Part shown: positions 48,053-57,461 of the stretch, piece after piece
Layout of the letters: each line of letters opens with the position of its first letter
Numbering within the stretch: the first letter of the stretch is position 1
NCBI GenBank assembly: GCA_902560875.1
Contig: CACENO010000003.1
Location: forward strand, 41,001 to 105,000
DNA length: 64,000 nucleotides
Reading direction: 5' to 3'
From: an uncultured Prochlorococcus sp.
GTDB lineage: Bacteria; Cyanobacteriota; Cyanobacteriia; PCC-6307; Cyanobiaceae
Translations under genes and position numbers: made by a program
The notes under the pieces: model-generated
Database searches by the model: none
Told to the model about the DNA's origin: nothing
Seen by the model: the letters and a program-made list of their open reading frames with translations, nothing else

Positions 48053-48829
48053 TCATTGAATAGTAAGTTCATCCCAATTGTGAATGAGATATTGGTGTTG
48101 ATTGAGTTTAGGCTTTTGTATCCATCCCCCCGTGTACCCAATAACTAAGCCAATACCTGATTGGCGAGCCATTCGAAGGTCTGAATCTGCATCTCCAATA
48201 AGTGCGCATTCGGATGGATCTAGCTCAAGAAGTTTACAAAGTAGTTTTACTGCTGTTGGAGAAGGTTTGGCTGGTTGATGGTCTGCACTCCAGATATTGG
48301 CAAACAAGCTGATTAAATTATTCTGTGAAAGGAAGTTTTCAATTCCTACTTTGGTGTCATTACTAATTAATGCGCTACAAATAGCATTCCCTTTTAGCTC
48401 CTTTAGGAAGTTTATAGCCCCTGGAAGAATAGTTCTCTTTTTTGCATAATTATTTTTTCCTCCATCTAGAACATCCACCATTTGAAAAATAGAGCTAGAA
48501 AGATCTATTGCTTGTGGCCATGTCTCTCCAATGAGGCACAAAATTGTTGCTGTTGAAATTAAGTTATGCTCTCTGGAAGCAATAGCAATTGTCCCATTAG
48601 GATTCACTCCTTTTTCTGTTAGTCCATAAGCTTTAGTAAGTAAGTTTTCTAGATCTTTTATCGCAGTTAAACTATGCCCATTTTTCAGTAGAAGTTTGGA
48701 GGCTTCTTGAATTCTTAATTGTGCAAGATTAAAAAGATGAGATTCACTGTTAGAAAGGGTGCCATCTTTATCAAACAGCACCCCTTTAACTGCACCAATG
48801 GCTTCACCTCTTAGTAGGAGCGTGCCCAT
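48053..48829 (-). CDS. HAD-family phosphatase
   Basis: The 258-residue haloacid-dehalogenase fold protein has all four motifs: GVLFDKDGTLSNSES (motif I), ALISNDTKVGI (II), the Lys in HQPAKPSPTAVKLL (III), and ALIGDADSDLRMARQSG (IV). It resembles phosphoglycolate phosphatase-like enzymes, but the cap region is not specific enough to name the substrate. It lies 12 bp after rps1. Confidence 0.88.
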   Translation of the reverse strand: MGTLLLRGEAIGAVKGVLFDKDGTLSNSESHLFNLAQLRIQEASKLLLKNGHSLTAIKDLENLLTKAYGLTEKGVNPNGTIAIASREHNLISTATILCLIGETWPQAIDLSSSIFQMVDVLDGGKNNYAKKRTILPGAINFLKELKGNAICSALISNDTKVGIENFLSQNNLISLFANIWSADHQPAKPSPTAVKLLCKLLELDPSECALIGDADSDLRMARQSGIGLVIGYTGGWIQKPKLNQHQYLIHNWDELTIQ

Positions 48830-48841
48830 TGGCTTATTTAC

Positions 48842-49942
48842 TCAAATAGACATCGAAACTATTGGATCTTCCCCTTCCTCAGCCTGTTCAAGAAGCATTT
48901 GCTTATAGCGAGCAGCCATTTCTTCGGCCTTATCAAAAACTTTTTGTGGATCTGTCAGCATGTCACCTGGCTCAGGCTCCAGTGCTTTAGTTGACAAGGA
49001 AATTCGACCTCTCTCAGCATCTAAATCAATAATCATCACTTTCATTTGATCATTGACATTAAGAACTGAATGTGGAGTCTCAATATGTTCATGACTAATT
49101 TCTGAAATGTGTAAGAGTCCACTGACTCCACCAATGTCAATAAATGCTCCATAGGGTTTGATTCCTCTTACTGCTCCTATTACAACTTCACCTACTTCGA
49201 GACGATTCATTTTTCTTTCAACTAGTGCGCGTCTATGACTTAAAACAAGGCGGTTACGTTCTTCATCTACTTCGAGGAATTTAAGAGGTAAGAAGTCTGC
49301 GACTAAGTCTTCTTTTGCTTTGCGAGTGCTGATGTGGGAACCAGGGATGAAGCCTCTAAGCCCTTCCACTCGGACTAATGCACCACCACGGTTAGTGGCA
49401 AAAACTTCTGAATAGATAGTTGCATCTTCTTTTTGCAATTGCCGAACTCTTTCCCATGCCCTTTGGTATTCAATTCGTCTAATTGAAAGCGAAAGTTGTC
49501 CATCTTCATTTTCTTCACTCATGATGAAAAATTGTCGTACTTCTGTTGGTTGGAGTACGTCGCTTAATCCTTCTACGCGATTTATAGAGACTTCTTGCAT
49601 AGGCATAAAAGCCGCTGTCTTGGCACCTATATCAATCATTGCCCCTTTTGATTCAAGGGCAAAAACTGTTCCGTTTACTATGTCACCTGGTTTGAAGTTG
49701 TAATCATATTTGCTGAGTAGTGAAGCAAATTCGTCAATAGTGAAGCCTGCCCCATCAAGATCCTTTTTGTTGACTCTGCTACTGGGATCATCAGCCGTAG
49801 GTACATCATCGGGGATATCAGTTTCTTCTACTTGAATTTCTGTATTTGTGTTATCAGAACTTTCAGCAACAGCATTCTGATTTTGCTCATCAATTGTTTT
49901 TGAGCTTGATTCTTCTACAGGCTCAGTTGCATTAACAGACAT
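48842..49942 (-). CDS. rps1: 30S ribosomal protein S1
   Basis: The 366-residue protein has an acidic N-terminal part of about 75 residues and three S1 RNA-binding domains. They start near residues 80 (PGDIVNGTVFALESKGAMID), 165 (DATIYSEVFATNRGGALVRV) and 252 (VGEVVIGAVRGIKPYGAFID). Cyanobacterial and chloroplast S1 proteins are shorter than the six-domain E. coli S1, so this length is normal. It helps mRNA binding during initiation. It follows nrdR on the same strand after 99 bp. Confidence 0.93.
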   Translation of the reverse strand: MSVNATEPVEESSSKTIDEQNQNAVAESSDNTNTEIQVEETDIPDDVPTADDPSSRVNKKDLDGAGFTIDEFASLLSKYDYNFKPGDIVNGTVFALESKGAMIDIGAKTAAFMPMQEVSINRVEGLSDVLQPTEVRQFFIMSEENEDGQLSLSIRRIEYQRAWERVRQLQKEDATIYSEVFATNRGGALVRVEGLRGFIPGSHISTRKAKEDLVADFLPLKFLEVDEERNRLVLSHRRALVERKMNRLEVGEVVIGAVRGIKPYGAFIDIGGVSGLLHISEISHEHIETPHSVLNVNDQMKVMIIDLDAERGRISLSTKALEPEPGDMLTDPQKVFDKAEEMAARYKQMLLEQAEEGEDPIVSMSI

Positions 49943-50041
49943 GTTGGATTAGCGGTCTGCCCTTAGGCAGTATGAAAGGGTTCCGAATGGCCCGCTTACT
50001 AAACGGAATTAATCTGCCACTCTACAGATGCATCACCCCAA

Positions 50042-50518
50042 TTAGATAATGGTTGCTAATTGCTCTTTGCCTGACTTAAAGGTTTCTAGAGTTGCAACGA
50101 AATCATTAATGCCATGAAACTGTCTATAAACCGAAGCAAAACGGACATAGGCAACTTCGCTAACGACTTTTAAGTGCTCAAGAACAATTTCTCCTATTTC
50201 AGAACTGTTGACCTCTCTTGCATTACGTTGTTGGAGCTTAACTTCCAATTCATCAGCGATTAATTCGATTTTGTTGGGCTGAATCGAAGTCTTTTCACAA
50301 GCCTTACTAATGCCATTTATAAGCTTGCTGCGGTTAAATGTTTCTTTATTGCCGTTTCGCTTGAGAACTGTTATTGGAACAGTTTCTACTCTTTCATAAG
50401 TAGTGAAGCGGAAATCACAGTTTAAACATTCTCTCCGTCTTCTCACACTCCTGCCTGAATCGGCAGACCGAGATTCCAGGACTCTGCTATCTGTATTTTG
50501 GCATTGGGGGCATTGCAT
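50042..50518 (-). CDS. nrdR: Transcriptional repressor NrdR
   Basis: NrdR is the zinc- and nucleotide-binding repressor of ribonucleotide reductase genes. The 158-residue protein has a zinc ribbon ([10 protein letters not shown] and [12 protein letters not shown], with two CxxC pairs) and an ATP-cone domain ([20 protein letters not shown]). Its usual targets, nrdA/nrdB or nrdJ, are not in this window. Confidence 0.95.
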   Translation of the reverse strand: MQCPQCQNTDSRVLESRSADSGRSVRRRRECLNCDFRFTTYERVETVPITVLKRNGNKETFNRSKLINGISKACEKTSIQPNKIELIADELEVKLQQRNAREVNSSEIGEIVLEHLKVVSEVAYVRFASVYRQFHGINDFVATLETFKSGKEQLATII

Positions 50519-50680
50519 ATTGCCCTATCAGTTCAATGGTATTTAAGATCACTTTATACATTGATTAGTATTCTGAAAAGGGTTTTAGTTATTTATCTAT
50601 TTCAGAAACAACTTATTAGCAATTTTTTCCTAAGACTAAGAGGAGCAGTTTTCACTTCAAAGCAGAATTCTTTTAGGTAA

Positions 50681-50710
50681 AAAAAAAGCCCTGCTTAAGC
50701 AGGGCTTTTT
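50681..50710 (-). terminator. Rho-independent terminator after psbT
   Basis: A perfect inverted repeat GCCCTGCTTAAGCAGGGC is flanked by A runs on the left and T runs on the right. It sits 1-2 bases past the psbT stop (minus strand), and the A/T symmetry means it could end transcription on either strand. Confidence 0.9.
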
Positions 50711-50711
50711 C

Positions 50712-50807
50712 CTATTTCTTGTATTTAGGTGGGTCGCGAAAGGCGACACAGAAGAACAGGGTGACAAGCGCTAAGGCTGTGACGAGGGTGTAAGTAAAGG
50801 CTTCCAT
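50712..50807 (-). CDS. psbT: Photosystem II protein T
   Basis: This 31-residue one-helix PSII subunit reads [19 protein letters not shown] and ends FRDPPKYKK, the PsbT pattern. It is on the minus strand, 40 bp after psbB, the usual psbB-psbT order. PsbT helps stabilise the QA side of PSII. Confidence 0.97.
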   Translation of the reverse strand: MEAFTYTLVTALALVTLFFCVAFRDPPKYKK

Positions 50808-50847
50808 AGAATTCAGTTAGGTATAAGAACTTGTGAATGCCCTGAGA

Positions 50848-52407
50848 TTAGGCGCGTCCAGGAACGCGTCGGGTGGATTCGTCTCCAAGTTTCTTGAATA
50901 GTCCGAATTCCACTTGATCTCCGAGATCTGGATCTATACCAGCAAAGACATCGCCATAGAGTGACCTGGATGCATGCCACCAATGTCCAAAGAGGTATAG
51001 CAATCCAAAAGCTAAATGAGAGAAGGCAAACCAGGTACGAGGACCACTGCGGAATACACCGTCAGATTTGTAGCGATCTCTATCGAACTTAAAGGCTTCT
51101 CCAAGTTGAGCTTTACGTGCAAGACGCTTTACAACAACTGGGTCAGTGAATGTTTGGCCATTTAATTCACCACCGTAAACAGTTGCGGAAATACCGGTCT
51201 GTTCGATGGAATATTTGGCCTCTGCACGACGGAAAGGAATGTCTGCTCGAACTACTCCATTTTGGTCTTCAAGAACTACAGGGAAGTTCTCGAAGAAATT
51301 AGGAATCCTACGAACTTCTAAGTCATTTCCTTCTTTATCAGTGAAGGAAATATGACCTTGCCACCCAGTAGGAACTCCATCTCCGTTCACCATTGCACCT
51401 GGTCTAAACAAACCTCCCTTTGCAGGGCTGTTGCCTACATAGTCATAGAAGGCAAGCTTTTCAGGAATAGCAGCATATGCATCTGCTTTGCTTGAACCAT
51501 CAGAGACAGATGCTTCAACTCGACGACTTATTTCATTTCTGAAATAGTTGTTATCCCATTGATAACGAGTTGGACCAAAAAGCTCTACAGGGGTACTGGC
51601 TGTGCCATACCACATTGTGTAGGCAACGATAATTCCTGTGAAATGGGTCATTGCAAGAGCACTTGCAAGAGCCCCTTCAAGGTTGCCCATTTTTAATTGT
51701 CTATACCATCTTTCACCTGGGCGGTTGAAGATGTGCCAGTGACCACCAATTATTCCTATAAGGCCTGCACCAATGTGGTTGGCAACGATGCCGCCAGGGT
51801 TGTAAGGGTTGAAACCGGCTGCACCCCAAACAGGTTCAATCTTCTCAACGTGACCAGTTAGTCCATATGGGTCTGACACCCAAAGGCCAACGAATTGAGA
51901 GCAATGGCCTAAGCCAAACCAGAAGCAGACTGTTCCAGCAAGAGTTAGGTGAATGCCGAAGATCCTAGGAAGGTCTAGAGCAGGTTCTCCTGAACGTGAG
52001 TCTTCCCAAAGTTCAAGATCCCAGTAAGTCCAATGCCAAATCGCAGCCAAAATGAGTAGGCCACTCAAAAAGATATGCGCAACAGCAACGCCTTCAAAGG
52101 TGCAATAAGGAAGAGCCTTTCCCCAGAAGCCCAATGCATCAAAATCAAATGAGCCAACGCCTCCGGTGATATCCCAGCCAGTCCAACTGCTCGTTACGCC
52201 CAGTCGGGCTGTCATAGGCATGACGTACATACCCTGACGCCACATTGGGTTCAGAACAGGGTCTGTAGGGTCAAAGATAGCCAGCTCATATAGGAGCATG
52301 GAGCCGGCCCAGCCGGCTAACAAAGCTGTATGCATGAGGTGCACGGCCAAGAGTCGGCCTGGGTCGTTAAGAACGACGCTGTGCACCCGATACCAGGGCA
52401 ATCCCAT
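50848..52407 (-). CDS. psbB: Photosystem II CP47 chlorophyll protein
   Basis: The 519-residue core antenna protein has six membrane helices and a large lumenal loop (about residues 260-440). The chlorophyll His contexts at both ends are present: [49 protein letters not shown], and [20 protein letters not shown]. In the middle, [13 protein letters not shown] has Asn where a His-His pair is usual. The stretch after [16 protein letters not shown] is about two residues shorter than in cyanobacterial relatives as I recall them. FGPTRYQWD and NNPAKGG-like NSPAKGGLF are conserved. Confidence 0.97.
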   Translation of the reverse strand: MGLPWYRVHSVVLNDPGRLLAVHLMHTALLAGWAGSMLLYELAIFDPTDPVLNPMWRQGMYVMPMTARLGVTSSWTGWDITGGVGSFDFDALGFWGKALPYCTFEGVAVAHIFLSGLLILAAIWHWTYWDLELWEDSRSGEPALDLPRIFGIHLTLAGTVCFWFGLGHCSQFVGLWVSDPYGLTGHVEKIEPVWGAAGFNPYNPGGIVANHIGAGLIGIIGGHWHIFNRPGERWYRQLKMGNLEGALASALAMTHFTGIIVAYTMWYGTASTPVELFGPTRYQWDNNYFRNEISRRVEASVSDGSSKADAYAAIPEKLAFYDYVGNSPAKGGLFRPGAMVNGDGVPTGWQGHISFTDKEGNDLEVRRIPNFFENFPVVLEDQNGVVRADIPFRRAEAKYSIEQTGISATVYGGELNGQTFTDPVVVKRLARKAQLGEAFKFDRDRYKSDGVFRSGPRTWFAFSHLAFGLLYLFGHWWHASRSLYGDVFAGIDPDLGDQVEFGLFKKLGDESTRRVPGRA

Positions 52408-53065
52408 GGGCTCAGATTTCGTAATACGAAGCTGCTTAATGCAGCTAGACCCGACGATCGTAAAGCTTCTGTCTTTATCTAAGCGAGATCTTGTCGTCAG
52501 CTGAAATGTCTAGTAGTACTTCAATTTGCTAGGAATGAGCTTTATTCTCGATGGGACAAGGTGTTTCTCCAGTTCACGGCCCTGGAAAAATTTTGGTCAC
52601 AAATCGCAATGCCAGCTAGTTAAAGGTTCCGTTTAAGGGGTGATTTGCGAAATCGTGATCAACTTTTGAATGTTGATGTCATAAAAAATGTTGGTCGATT
52701 CAATAATTTCTTGTTGGCAGGTATGTCATTTTTTAATTAAGGGCGTATGGCGAATGCTATCGGCTTCATAAAGCTCTTTTGAGATGCCAAATAACTTGAA
52801 TCGAAAATTGCTATTTGCCTCTTTCTTATTTAATGCGCAGTGAGCAAGTTTTTTGACGTTACAAAATCTATTGCATCTTGAATGTTTTTTTTGGGTCTCA
52901 AGCATATCTCTGTAATTAGCCGCCTAGCTAGGGATTTAGTGGAATTTTGGTCTGATTTTTGGTCTGTGAAATTCCATTTATTCTCCTAAAACAATGAAGA
53001 GCCCTGACATGAATGGCTTTTTATGCACTTTCGGTGATAATTTCTGTGAGTAACCATTTGTCTCA
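52408..53065. other. 658-bp intergenic region between psbB and psbM
   Basis: This holds the divergent promoters of psbB (minus) and psbM (plus). The only short frame with any character is 52551-52619 (22 codons, starting MGQGVSPVHGPGK). No tRNA or strong hairpin is evident. Some picocyanobacteria carry a ferredoxin-like gene between psbB and psbM; I cannot find one here on either strand. Confidence 0.45.
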
Positions 53066-53218
53066 ATGGAAACCACTAACTTTGGCGCTGCCGCCACCCT
53101 TCTATTTGTTGCTGTTCCTGTGCTTTTCCTTCTTGGGACATTCCTTGTGACAGGTCAGGGCGAAAAGTCCAGCTTTGTTTCTGCAAAGGGAAAAGGCAAA
53201 ATTGGCCCAAGTGTTTAG
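53066..53218 (+). CDS. psbM: Photosystem II protein M
   Basis: This 50-residue one-helix PSII subunit reads METTNFGAAATLLFVAVPVL, then an extended C-terminal tail GEKSSFVSAKGKGKIGPSV, which is typical of marine picocyanobacterial PsbM. PsbM lies at the PSII dimer interface. A hairpin terminator follows 57 bp downstream. Confidence 0.92.
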   Translation: METTNFGAAATLLFVAVPVLFLLGTFLVTGQGEKSSFVSAKGKGKIGPSV

Positions 53219-53274
53219 GTCTAATTTTGGTTTTGCAGCCAAGACCTAGAACGCTTTCTTCAAAACATACCGAG

Positions 53275-53304
53275 CTCTTTCTCGATGGAGAAAGAGTTTG
53301 TTTT
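53275..53304 (+). terminator. Hairpin terminator after psbM
   Basis: The 9-bp stem CTCTTTCTC/GAGAAAGAG with a GATG loop is followed by TTTGTTTT, in the plus direction about 57 bp after psbM. Confidence 0.82.
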
Positions 53305-53392
53305 ATGTGAAAACAATTTTGCAATGAGTTTGGATAGCATTTCTCTTGAAGCAAACCATCTCAGATTTTTGGTTAATTAGGATCTCTCTGGC

Positions 53393-53845
53393 TTGACTGA
53401 GGTTACTGAGACTAATAAATCCAAACCATGGAAGCTTTATAAGTGTGTTTTGCCTCAACACACTGATCATGCAGGGGTCATGTGGCATGGAGCTTATTTG
53501 AGCTGGCTTGAAGAAGCACGAATTGAAGCTTTAGCCCAAGTTGGATTGCCTTATAGCGACCTTTCCGATGATGGTTTTGAATTGCCAGTGGTCTCAATTG
53601 AAATAAATTTCGTCAATCCTTTATTACATGGTCAATCGGTCTTGATTGAAAGTGTTGCTTTACCACGGAAAGGTGTTCGTTGGTCCTGGGTGACGAAATT
53701 TTTGAGGGATGGAAAGATTGTGACTCAAGCAAAAGTGGATTTAGTTTTAGTGGAAAAGTTCGGCAGAGAACATCGTTTGGTAAGACATGTTCCAAATCAG
53801 ATCTCAAGCTATTTGTTGAGGCTCCAAAATGGACCGAGCTCTTAA
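53393..53845 (+). CDS. Hot-dog fold acyl-CoA thioesterase
   Basis: The 150-residue protein has the 4-hydroxybenzoyl-CoA thioesterase signature TDHAGVMWHGAYLSWLEEARIEAL with the catalytic Asp region. Cyanobacterial relatives hydrolyse 1,4-dihydroxy-2-naphthoyl-CoA in phylloquinone synthesis, the likely but unproven role here; others are of the YbgC type. The start is a TTG at 53393. A phylloquinone role would fit a photosynthetic cell because photosystem I needs that quinone. Confidence 0.85.
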   Translation: MTEVTETNKSKPWKLYKCVLPQHTDHAGVMWHGAYLSWLEEARIEALAQVGLPYSDLSDDGFELPVVSIEINFVNPLLHGQSVLIESVALPRKGVRWSWVTKFLRDGKIVTQAKVDLVLVEKFGREHRLVRHVPNQISSYLLRLQNGPSS

Positions 53846-53980
53846 TAAGAAAAGCTTGGCTGTGCTTTTTATCAATGAAAATATTTCTTATTAAGCTAGT
53901 TAAACCTTGATTGGCAATTGTTAGATTTTATTTGTTAGCTTATCAATAATTCGAATTTGCTGGTATTCGGTTTTGATTTA

Positions 53981-54853
53981 ATGGAGACTCTAGACTTCAA
54001 TGGGAAAGAAATTTTACTTTGGAGGCGAAAATTATTATTGAAAGGAGGTAGATTCGTTGATCTTGACTGGCTTTTAGATATAGAAGGAGGATTAAATTGG
54101 AGCTCACTTCAGCAAATTCGTATTGATCCAAGCCGTGCTTTAAGAATGCAGAAATCCTTGAATTATTTAGCAGATGTTTGGGAAGAACATTTAGAGAATC
54201 AAATACCTCTTCAATATCTAGTAAGGAGATGTCCTTGGAGAGATTTTGAGCTTGAAGTGAGCCCTGCCGTTTTAATTCCTCGTCAGGAGACAGAACTTTT
54301 AGTTGATTTAGCGTTAGAGAAATTTGACTGTAGATTTACAGGTTGTTGGGCAGACCTTGGAACTGGATCTGGAGCTCTAGGGATTGCCTTGGCAAGATCT
54401 TTACCTAGGGCTACTGGCCATGTGGTCGACTGTAGTAAGGAAGCTTTAAAACTTGCAGAAAAAAATCTAAATATGCTTGTTCCTCAAGGAAAAGTTACGC
54501 TTCATTTAGGTAATTGGTGGGAACCTTTAAGACCTTGGTGGGGCTCCATTGGTTTAGTTGTTGCAAACCCTCCTTATATTCCAGCATCTGTTATGGCTGA
54601 ACTCGAGCCAATAGTTAGAGATCATGAGCCCCATATAGCTCTTTGCGGAGGGGTTGATGGATTATTTGCTTGTCGTGAAATTATTAGGGATGCATTTGCT
54701 GCTATTTCTAGAGGAGGTTGGCTGATTCTTGAGCATCACCATGACCAAAGTGATGCAGTTTTGAAGCTCTTGACCCAATCGGGGTTTACAGAAGTTGCAT
54801 TTAAAAATGATTTAGCAGGAATAAAACGGTTTGCTTTAGGGCAAAGACCTTAA
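53981..54853 (+). CDS. prmC: Release-factor glutamine methyltransferase
   Basis: PrmC (HemK) methylates the GGQ glutamine of release factors. The protein has the SAM-binding motif DLGTGSGALGIALA and the substrate motif VANPPYIPA. RQETELLVDLAL in the middle is a PrmC family string. The ATG at 53981 is preferred to a TTG 24 bases upstream. The downstream Sua5/YrdC gene is 14 bp away on the same strand, a pairing common in bacteria. Confidence 0.93.
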   Translation: METLDFNGKEILLWRRKLLLKGGRFVDLDWLLDIEGGLNWSSLQQIRIDPSRALRMQKSLNYLADVWEEHLENQIPLQYLVRRCPWRDFELEVSPAVLIPRQETELLVDLALEKFDCRFTGCWADLGTGSGALGIALARSLPRATGHVVDCSKEALKLAEKNLNMLVPQGKVTLHLGNWWEPLRPWWGSIGLVVANPPYIPASVMAELEPIVRDHEPHIALCGGVDGLFACREIIRDAFAAISRGGWLILEHHHDQSDAVLKLLTQSGFTEVAFKNDLAGIKRFALGQRP

Positions 54854-54867
54854 TTTGTTGTTTGATT

Positions 54868-55470
54868 ATGTTTTTTAGAGAAGAGCCTTTAACACTGAAT
54901 GCAATTGCACTTGCTTCAAAATTGAGATCTGGATCAGCTGCTTTATTCCCTACTGATACTCTGCCTGCTCTTGCTGCTTATCCTGACTTCGCATCACAGT
55001 TGTGGAAGATAAAGCAAAGGCCATTGGAAAAACCTTTGATTCTGATGGGTGCAAAATCGCAGGATTTATTTGATTTTCTCTTGCCAAATGCATTAGAGGA
55101 TGCAGCCTGTCTTGCTAAAAGATATTGGCCTGGTGCTCTGACTATGGTGTTACCTGCTGATGGACCAGTAGTAGAGGCACTTAACCCAGGGGAATTAAAT
55201 CTTGGAATTAGAGTCCCAGCTTGCGAGTCAGCTCTTGAACTCCTTTCCCAAAGTGGTCCTTTGGCTACTACTAGTGCGAATTTGGCAGGTGAGCCTCCCT
55301 CTTTAACTGCAGAGGATGCTTCTAAATACTTTCCTGATTTGCCTTTATTAGGCCCAACTCCCTGGCCAGTTGTCTCTGGGCAAGCAAGTACTGTCATCCT
55401 TTGGCGTAAGCCAGGATGCTGGCAACTTTTAAGAAATGGTGCTGTGATTATTGAAAGTCTGGAAGGGTAA
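54868..55470 (+). CDS. tsaC: Sua5/YciO/YrdC family threonylcarbamoyl-AMP synthase
   Basis: The enzyme family makes threonylcarbamoyl-AMP for the t6A base of ANN-decoding tRNAs. Motifs are ALFPTDTLPALAAYP, KIKQRPLEKPLILM, and TTSANLAGEPPS. The ATG at 54868 gives 200 residues; a TTG lies 6 bases earlier. PTDTLPAL differs slightly from the usual PTDTLYGL, so activity toward the normal substrate is likely but not certain. Confidence 0.85.
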   Translation: MFFREEPLTLNAIALASKLRSGSAALFPTDTLPALAAYPDFASQLWKIKQRPLEKPLILMGAKSQDLFDFLLPNALEDAACLAKRYWPGALTMVLPADGPVVEALNPGELNLGIRVPACESALELLSQSGPLATTSANLAGEPPSLTAEDASKYFPDLPLLGPTPWPVVSGQASTVILWRKPGCWQLLRNGAVIIESLEG

Positions 55471-55475
55471 TAATC

Positions 55476-55649
55476 ATGATCTGGCTTCTTGGATTCGTTT
55501 TGCTTCTGCAAGCTGGGTTCCATTGGGTGTTAGAACCTTTTATTCTTGTGAGCACTCCACTTTTTGAACTAAAGGGATTAGCAGTCTTTGTTGCTTTTCT
55601 ATTGATTTGGCTTTTTTCAGGAAAGAGTTATATAAAGGGCAAGTCTTGA
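55476..55649 (+). CDS. Small membrane protein after the Sua5/YrdC gene
   Basis: The ATG is 5 bases after the Sua5/YrdC stop and opens 57 codons. The product starts MIWLLGFVLLLQAGFHWVLE and has a second hydrophobic stretch (AVFVAFLLIWLF) before the tail SGKSYIKGKS. Two membrane helices are likely. I do not recognise it; the tight spacing argues for translation with the upstream genes. Confidence 0.6.
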   Translation: MIWLLGFVLLLQAGFHWVLEPFILVSTPLFELKGLAVFVAFLLIWLFSGKSYIKGKS

Positions 55650-55757
55650 TTGCTTAAAGCTGGGAATGCCTACTTCCCTCTTCACTCTTGCTTTGCCTCA
55701 AGGTCTTTTTTCATGATTTGGAGCCATGGTTGAAGAAATTATTCAAATGTTTTCCTA

Positions 55758-55829
55758 AGCCGGCTAACGGATTTGAACCGATGACCTTCGCTTTACAAAA
55801 GCGCTGCTCTACCACTGAGCTAAGCCGGC
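55758..55829 (-). tRNA. tRNA-Thr (UGU)
   Basis: The reverse complement folds into a cloverleaf with acceptor GCCGGCT/AGCCGGC, D-arm GCTCAGTGGTAGAGC, anticodon loop TTTGTAA with anticodon TGT, and T-arm ATCGG-TTCAAAT-CCGTT. The discriminator is T and CCA is not encoded. Confidence 0.95.
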
Positions 55830-56120
55830 ATAATTCCGATATTAACTAAGTAAGCCTGCAAAAGTCATTGGCAATTTCTTCAATACAAAGAATTTGTTCT
55901 TGTTCTGGACAACCCTGTATAGCTTCTTAACTAAAATTGTATTTCTATTTGGAGATGCTCTGCCTCGCAGTTGATTTTTATTTTGAGAGTTTTTTGAACT
56001 TATCTGAGAATTCTTGTATGGCAAATTTTTCTATTTAATCCATAAAAAATTAAATCATATTATATATAATTCTTTCTGCTGACTACATTCTCTTTGCTCT
56101 TGGATTGCGTTTTGCCTGGG

Positions 56121-56450
56121 CTAATTGTTTGTTTGGGTCTGCTCTTCGCTTGAGTCAATTGTAGTTAACTCTTTCGTTTTAATAGCGCCTGATGGATCTC
56201 TCCTTATTGGTAAATTTGCAACAAGAGCTGTCATTCGATCTTCTGTTTCAAGACTTACTGCTCCTTCTTCTATGTCGATTTCAACGTATTTAGCAACTAC
56301 TTCAAGTATTTCGCGTCTCATTTGATCTAGGAGGTCCGGACTGAGGTCAGTACGATCATGAGCCAGGACTAGTTGAAGTCGCTCTCTTGCAGTGTTAGCA
56401 CTGGCTTCTTGGCGCCTGAGTAATTTGTTGAGAATGTCGCGCAGTGTCAT
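56121..56450 (-). CDS. minE: Cell division topological specificity factor MinE
   Basis: MinE releases MinD from the membrane and so positions the Z-ring. The 109-residue protein has [21 protein letters not shown] in the MinD-interacting/anti-MinCD part and [19 protein letters not shown] in the topological domain. The C-terminal tail of about 20 residues is variable. It starts 5 bp after minD in a minC-minD-minE run. Confidence 0.96.
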   Translation of the reverse strand: MTLRDILNKLLRRQEASANTARERLQLVLAHDRTDLSPDLLDQMRREILEVVAKYVEIDIEEGAVSLETEDRMTALVANLPIRRDPSGAIKTKELTTIDSSEEQTQTNN

Positions 56451-56455
56451 GGAAT

Positions 56456-57271
56456 TTAAAAAATCTTGGTTTGCATCAAGCGTTTGAATTTGTCTCGTAT
56501 CCGTGATCCTTCCTTGGAGGGATCAATTAAGGGAATGTCCTCGCCTTTTAATCGGCTAGCAATATTGGAATAACACCTGGCTGCAGGGGATTTACTTCCA
56601 CTTAGCGTTAGAGGTTCTCCTCTATTTGTGCTGACAATTACCTGCTCATCTTCAAGAACTAAACCGAGTAATGGCAGTGCAAGAATATCTGTGACATCGT
56701 CCACTGAAAGCATTTCCTGATTTGCAATCATGTTTGGCCGGACTCGATTAAGAACGAGTTGAACAGGATTAATGGAATGTGTATTTAAAAGTCCAATTAC
56801 CCTATCTGCATCTCTGACTGCAGACACCTCAGGATTGGTTACTACTATGGCTTCTTTTGAAGCTGAAACAGCATTTTTGAATCCATCCTCAACGCCAGCA
56901 GGACAATCAATTAAGACGTACTCAAATTGATCGCTAAGCATTTTGACGATGCGTTGCATGTCTTCAGGCTTAAGCCAGTCGAGCATGCGGGGGTTGCCAG
57001 CTGGCAAGAGAGCAAGGTTTGGCTCTTGCTTATGTTTGACAAGTGCTTGATCTAATCGGCAACTCTCTTCAAGAACCTCTTGTGCTGTATAGACAATTCG
57101 GTTCTCTAGCCCTAAAAGCAGATCTAGGTTCCTTAACCCAAAATCTGCGTCTAAAACAGCAGTCTTAACGCCTTGTTTTGCGAGTGCAATTCCTAGATTT
57201 GCAGTAAGAGTTGTTTTTCCAACTCCCCCCTTGCCAGAGCAAATGAGGATGGTGCGAGTATTTGTCGACAC
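56456..57271 (-). CDS. minD: Septum site-determining ATPase MinD
   Basis: MinD is a membrane-associated ParA-type ATPase. The 271-residue protein has the deviant Walker [31 protein letters not shown], and a C-terminal amphipathic region ([10 protein letters not shown]). It recruits MinC to the membrane and is cycled by MinE. It sits between minC and minE. Confidence 0.97.
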   Translation of the reverse strand: MSTNTRTILICSGKGGVGKTTLTANLGIALAKQGVKTAVLDADFGLRNLDLLLGLENRIVYTAQEVLEESCRLDQALVKHKQEPNLALLPAGNPRMLDWLKPEDMQRIVKMLSDQFEYVLIDCPAGVEDGFKNAVSASKEAIVVTNPEVSAVRDADRVIGLLNTHSINPVQLVLNRVRPNMIANQEMLSVDDVTDILALPLLGLVLEDEQVIVSTNRGEPLTLSGSKSPAARCYSNIASRLKGEDIPLIDPSKEGSRIRDKFKRLMQTKIF

Positions 57272-57461
57272 GGACCTCTTAAAAGTGGGCGCATCTTAAG
57301 TTGCCTTTGGGTTTAGGAAAAGATAATTGGAACAAGATTTGCATTTAAATTTCTTTCGAAATCAGCATTCTTAGGGGTCAGCTCTTAAAAACCTAGTAGC
57401 TAAGAGTGTTTTCCAAAATTGTCTTTAACTACTAATTTTTTTTTGGTCACGATTAAAAGAC

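Noticed and set aside
54978..55523. 181-residue minus-strand frame across the Sua5/YrdC gene
   Set aside because: It is opposite to a gene with family motifs; the frame is low-complexity and has no features.
55842..56024. 60-residue Lys/Asn-rich frame between tRNA-Thr and minE
   Set aside because: A+T-rich sequence often gives such frames; there is no ribosome-binding site, no domain and no coupling with neighbours.
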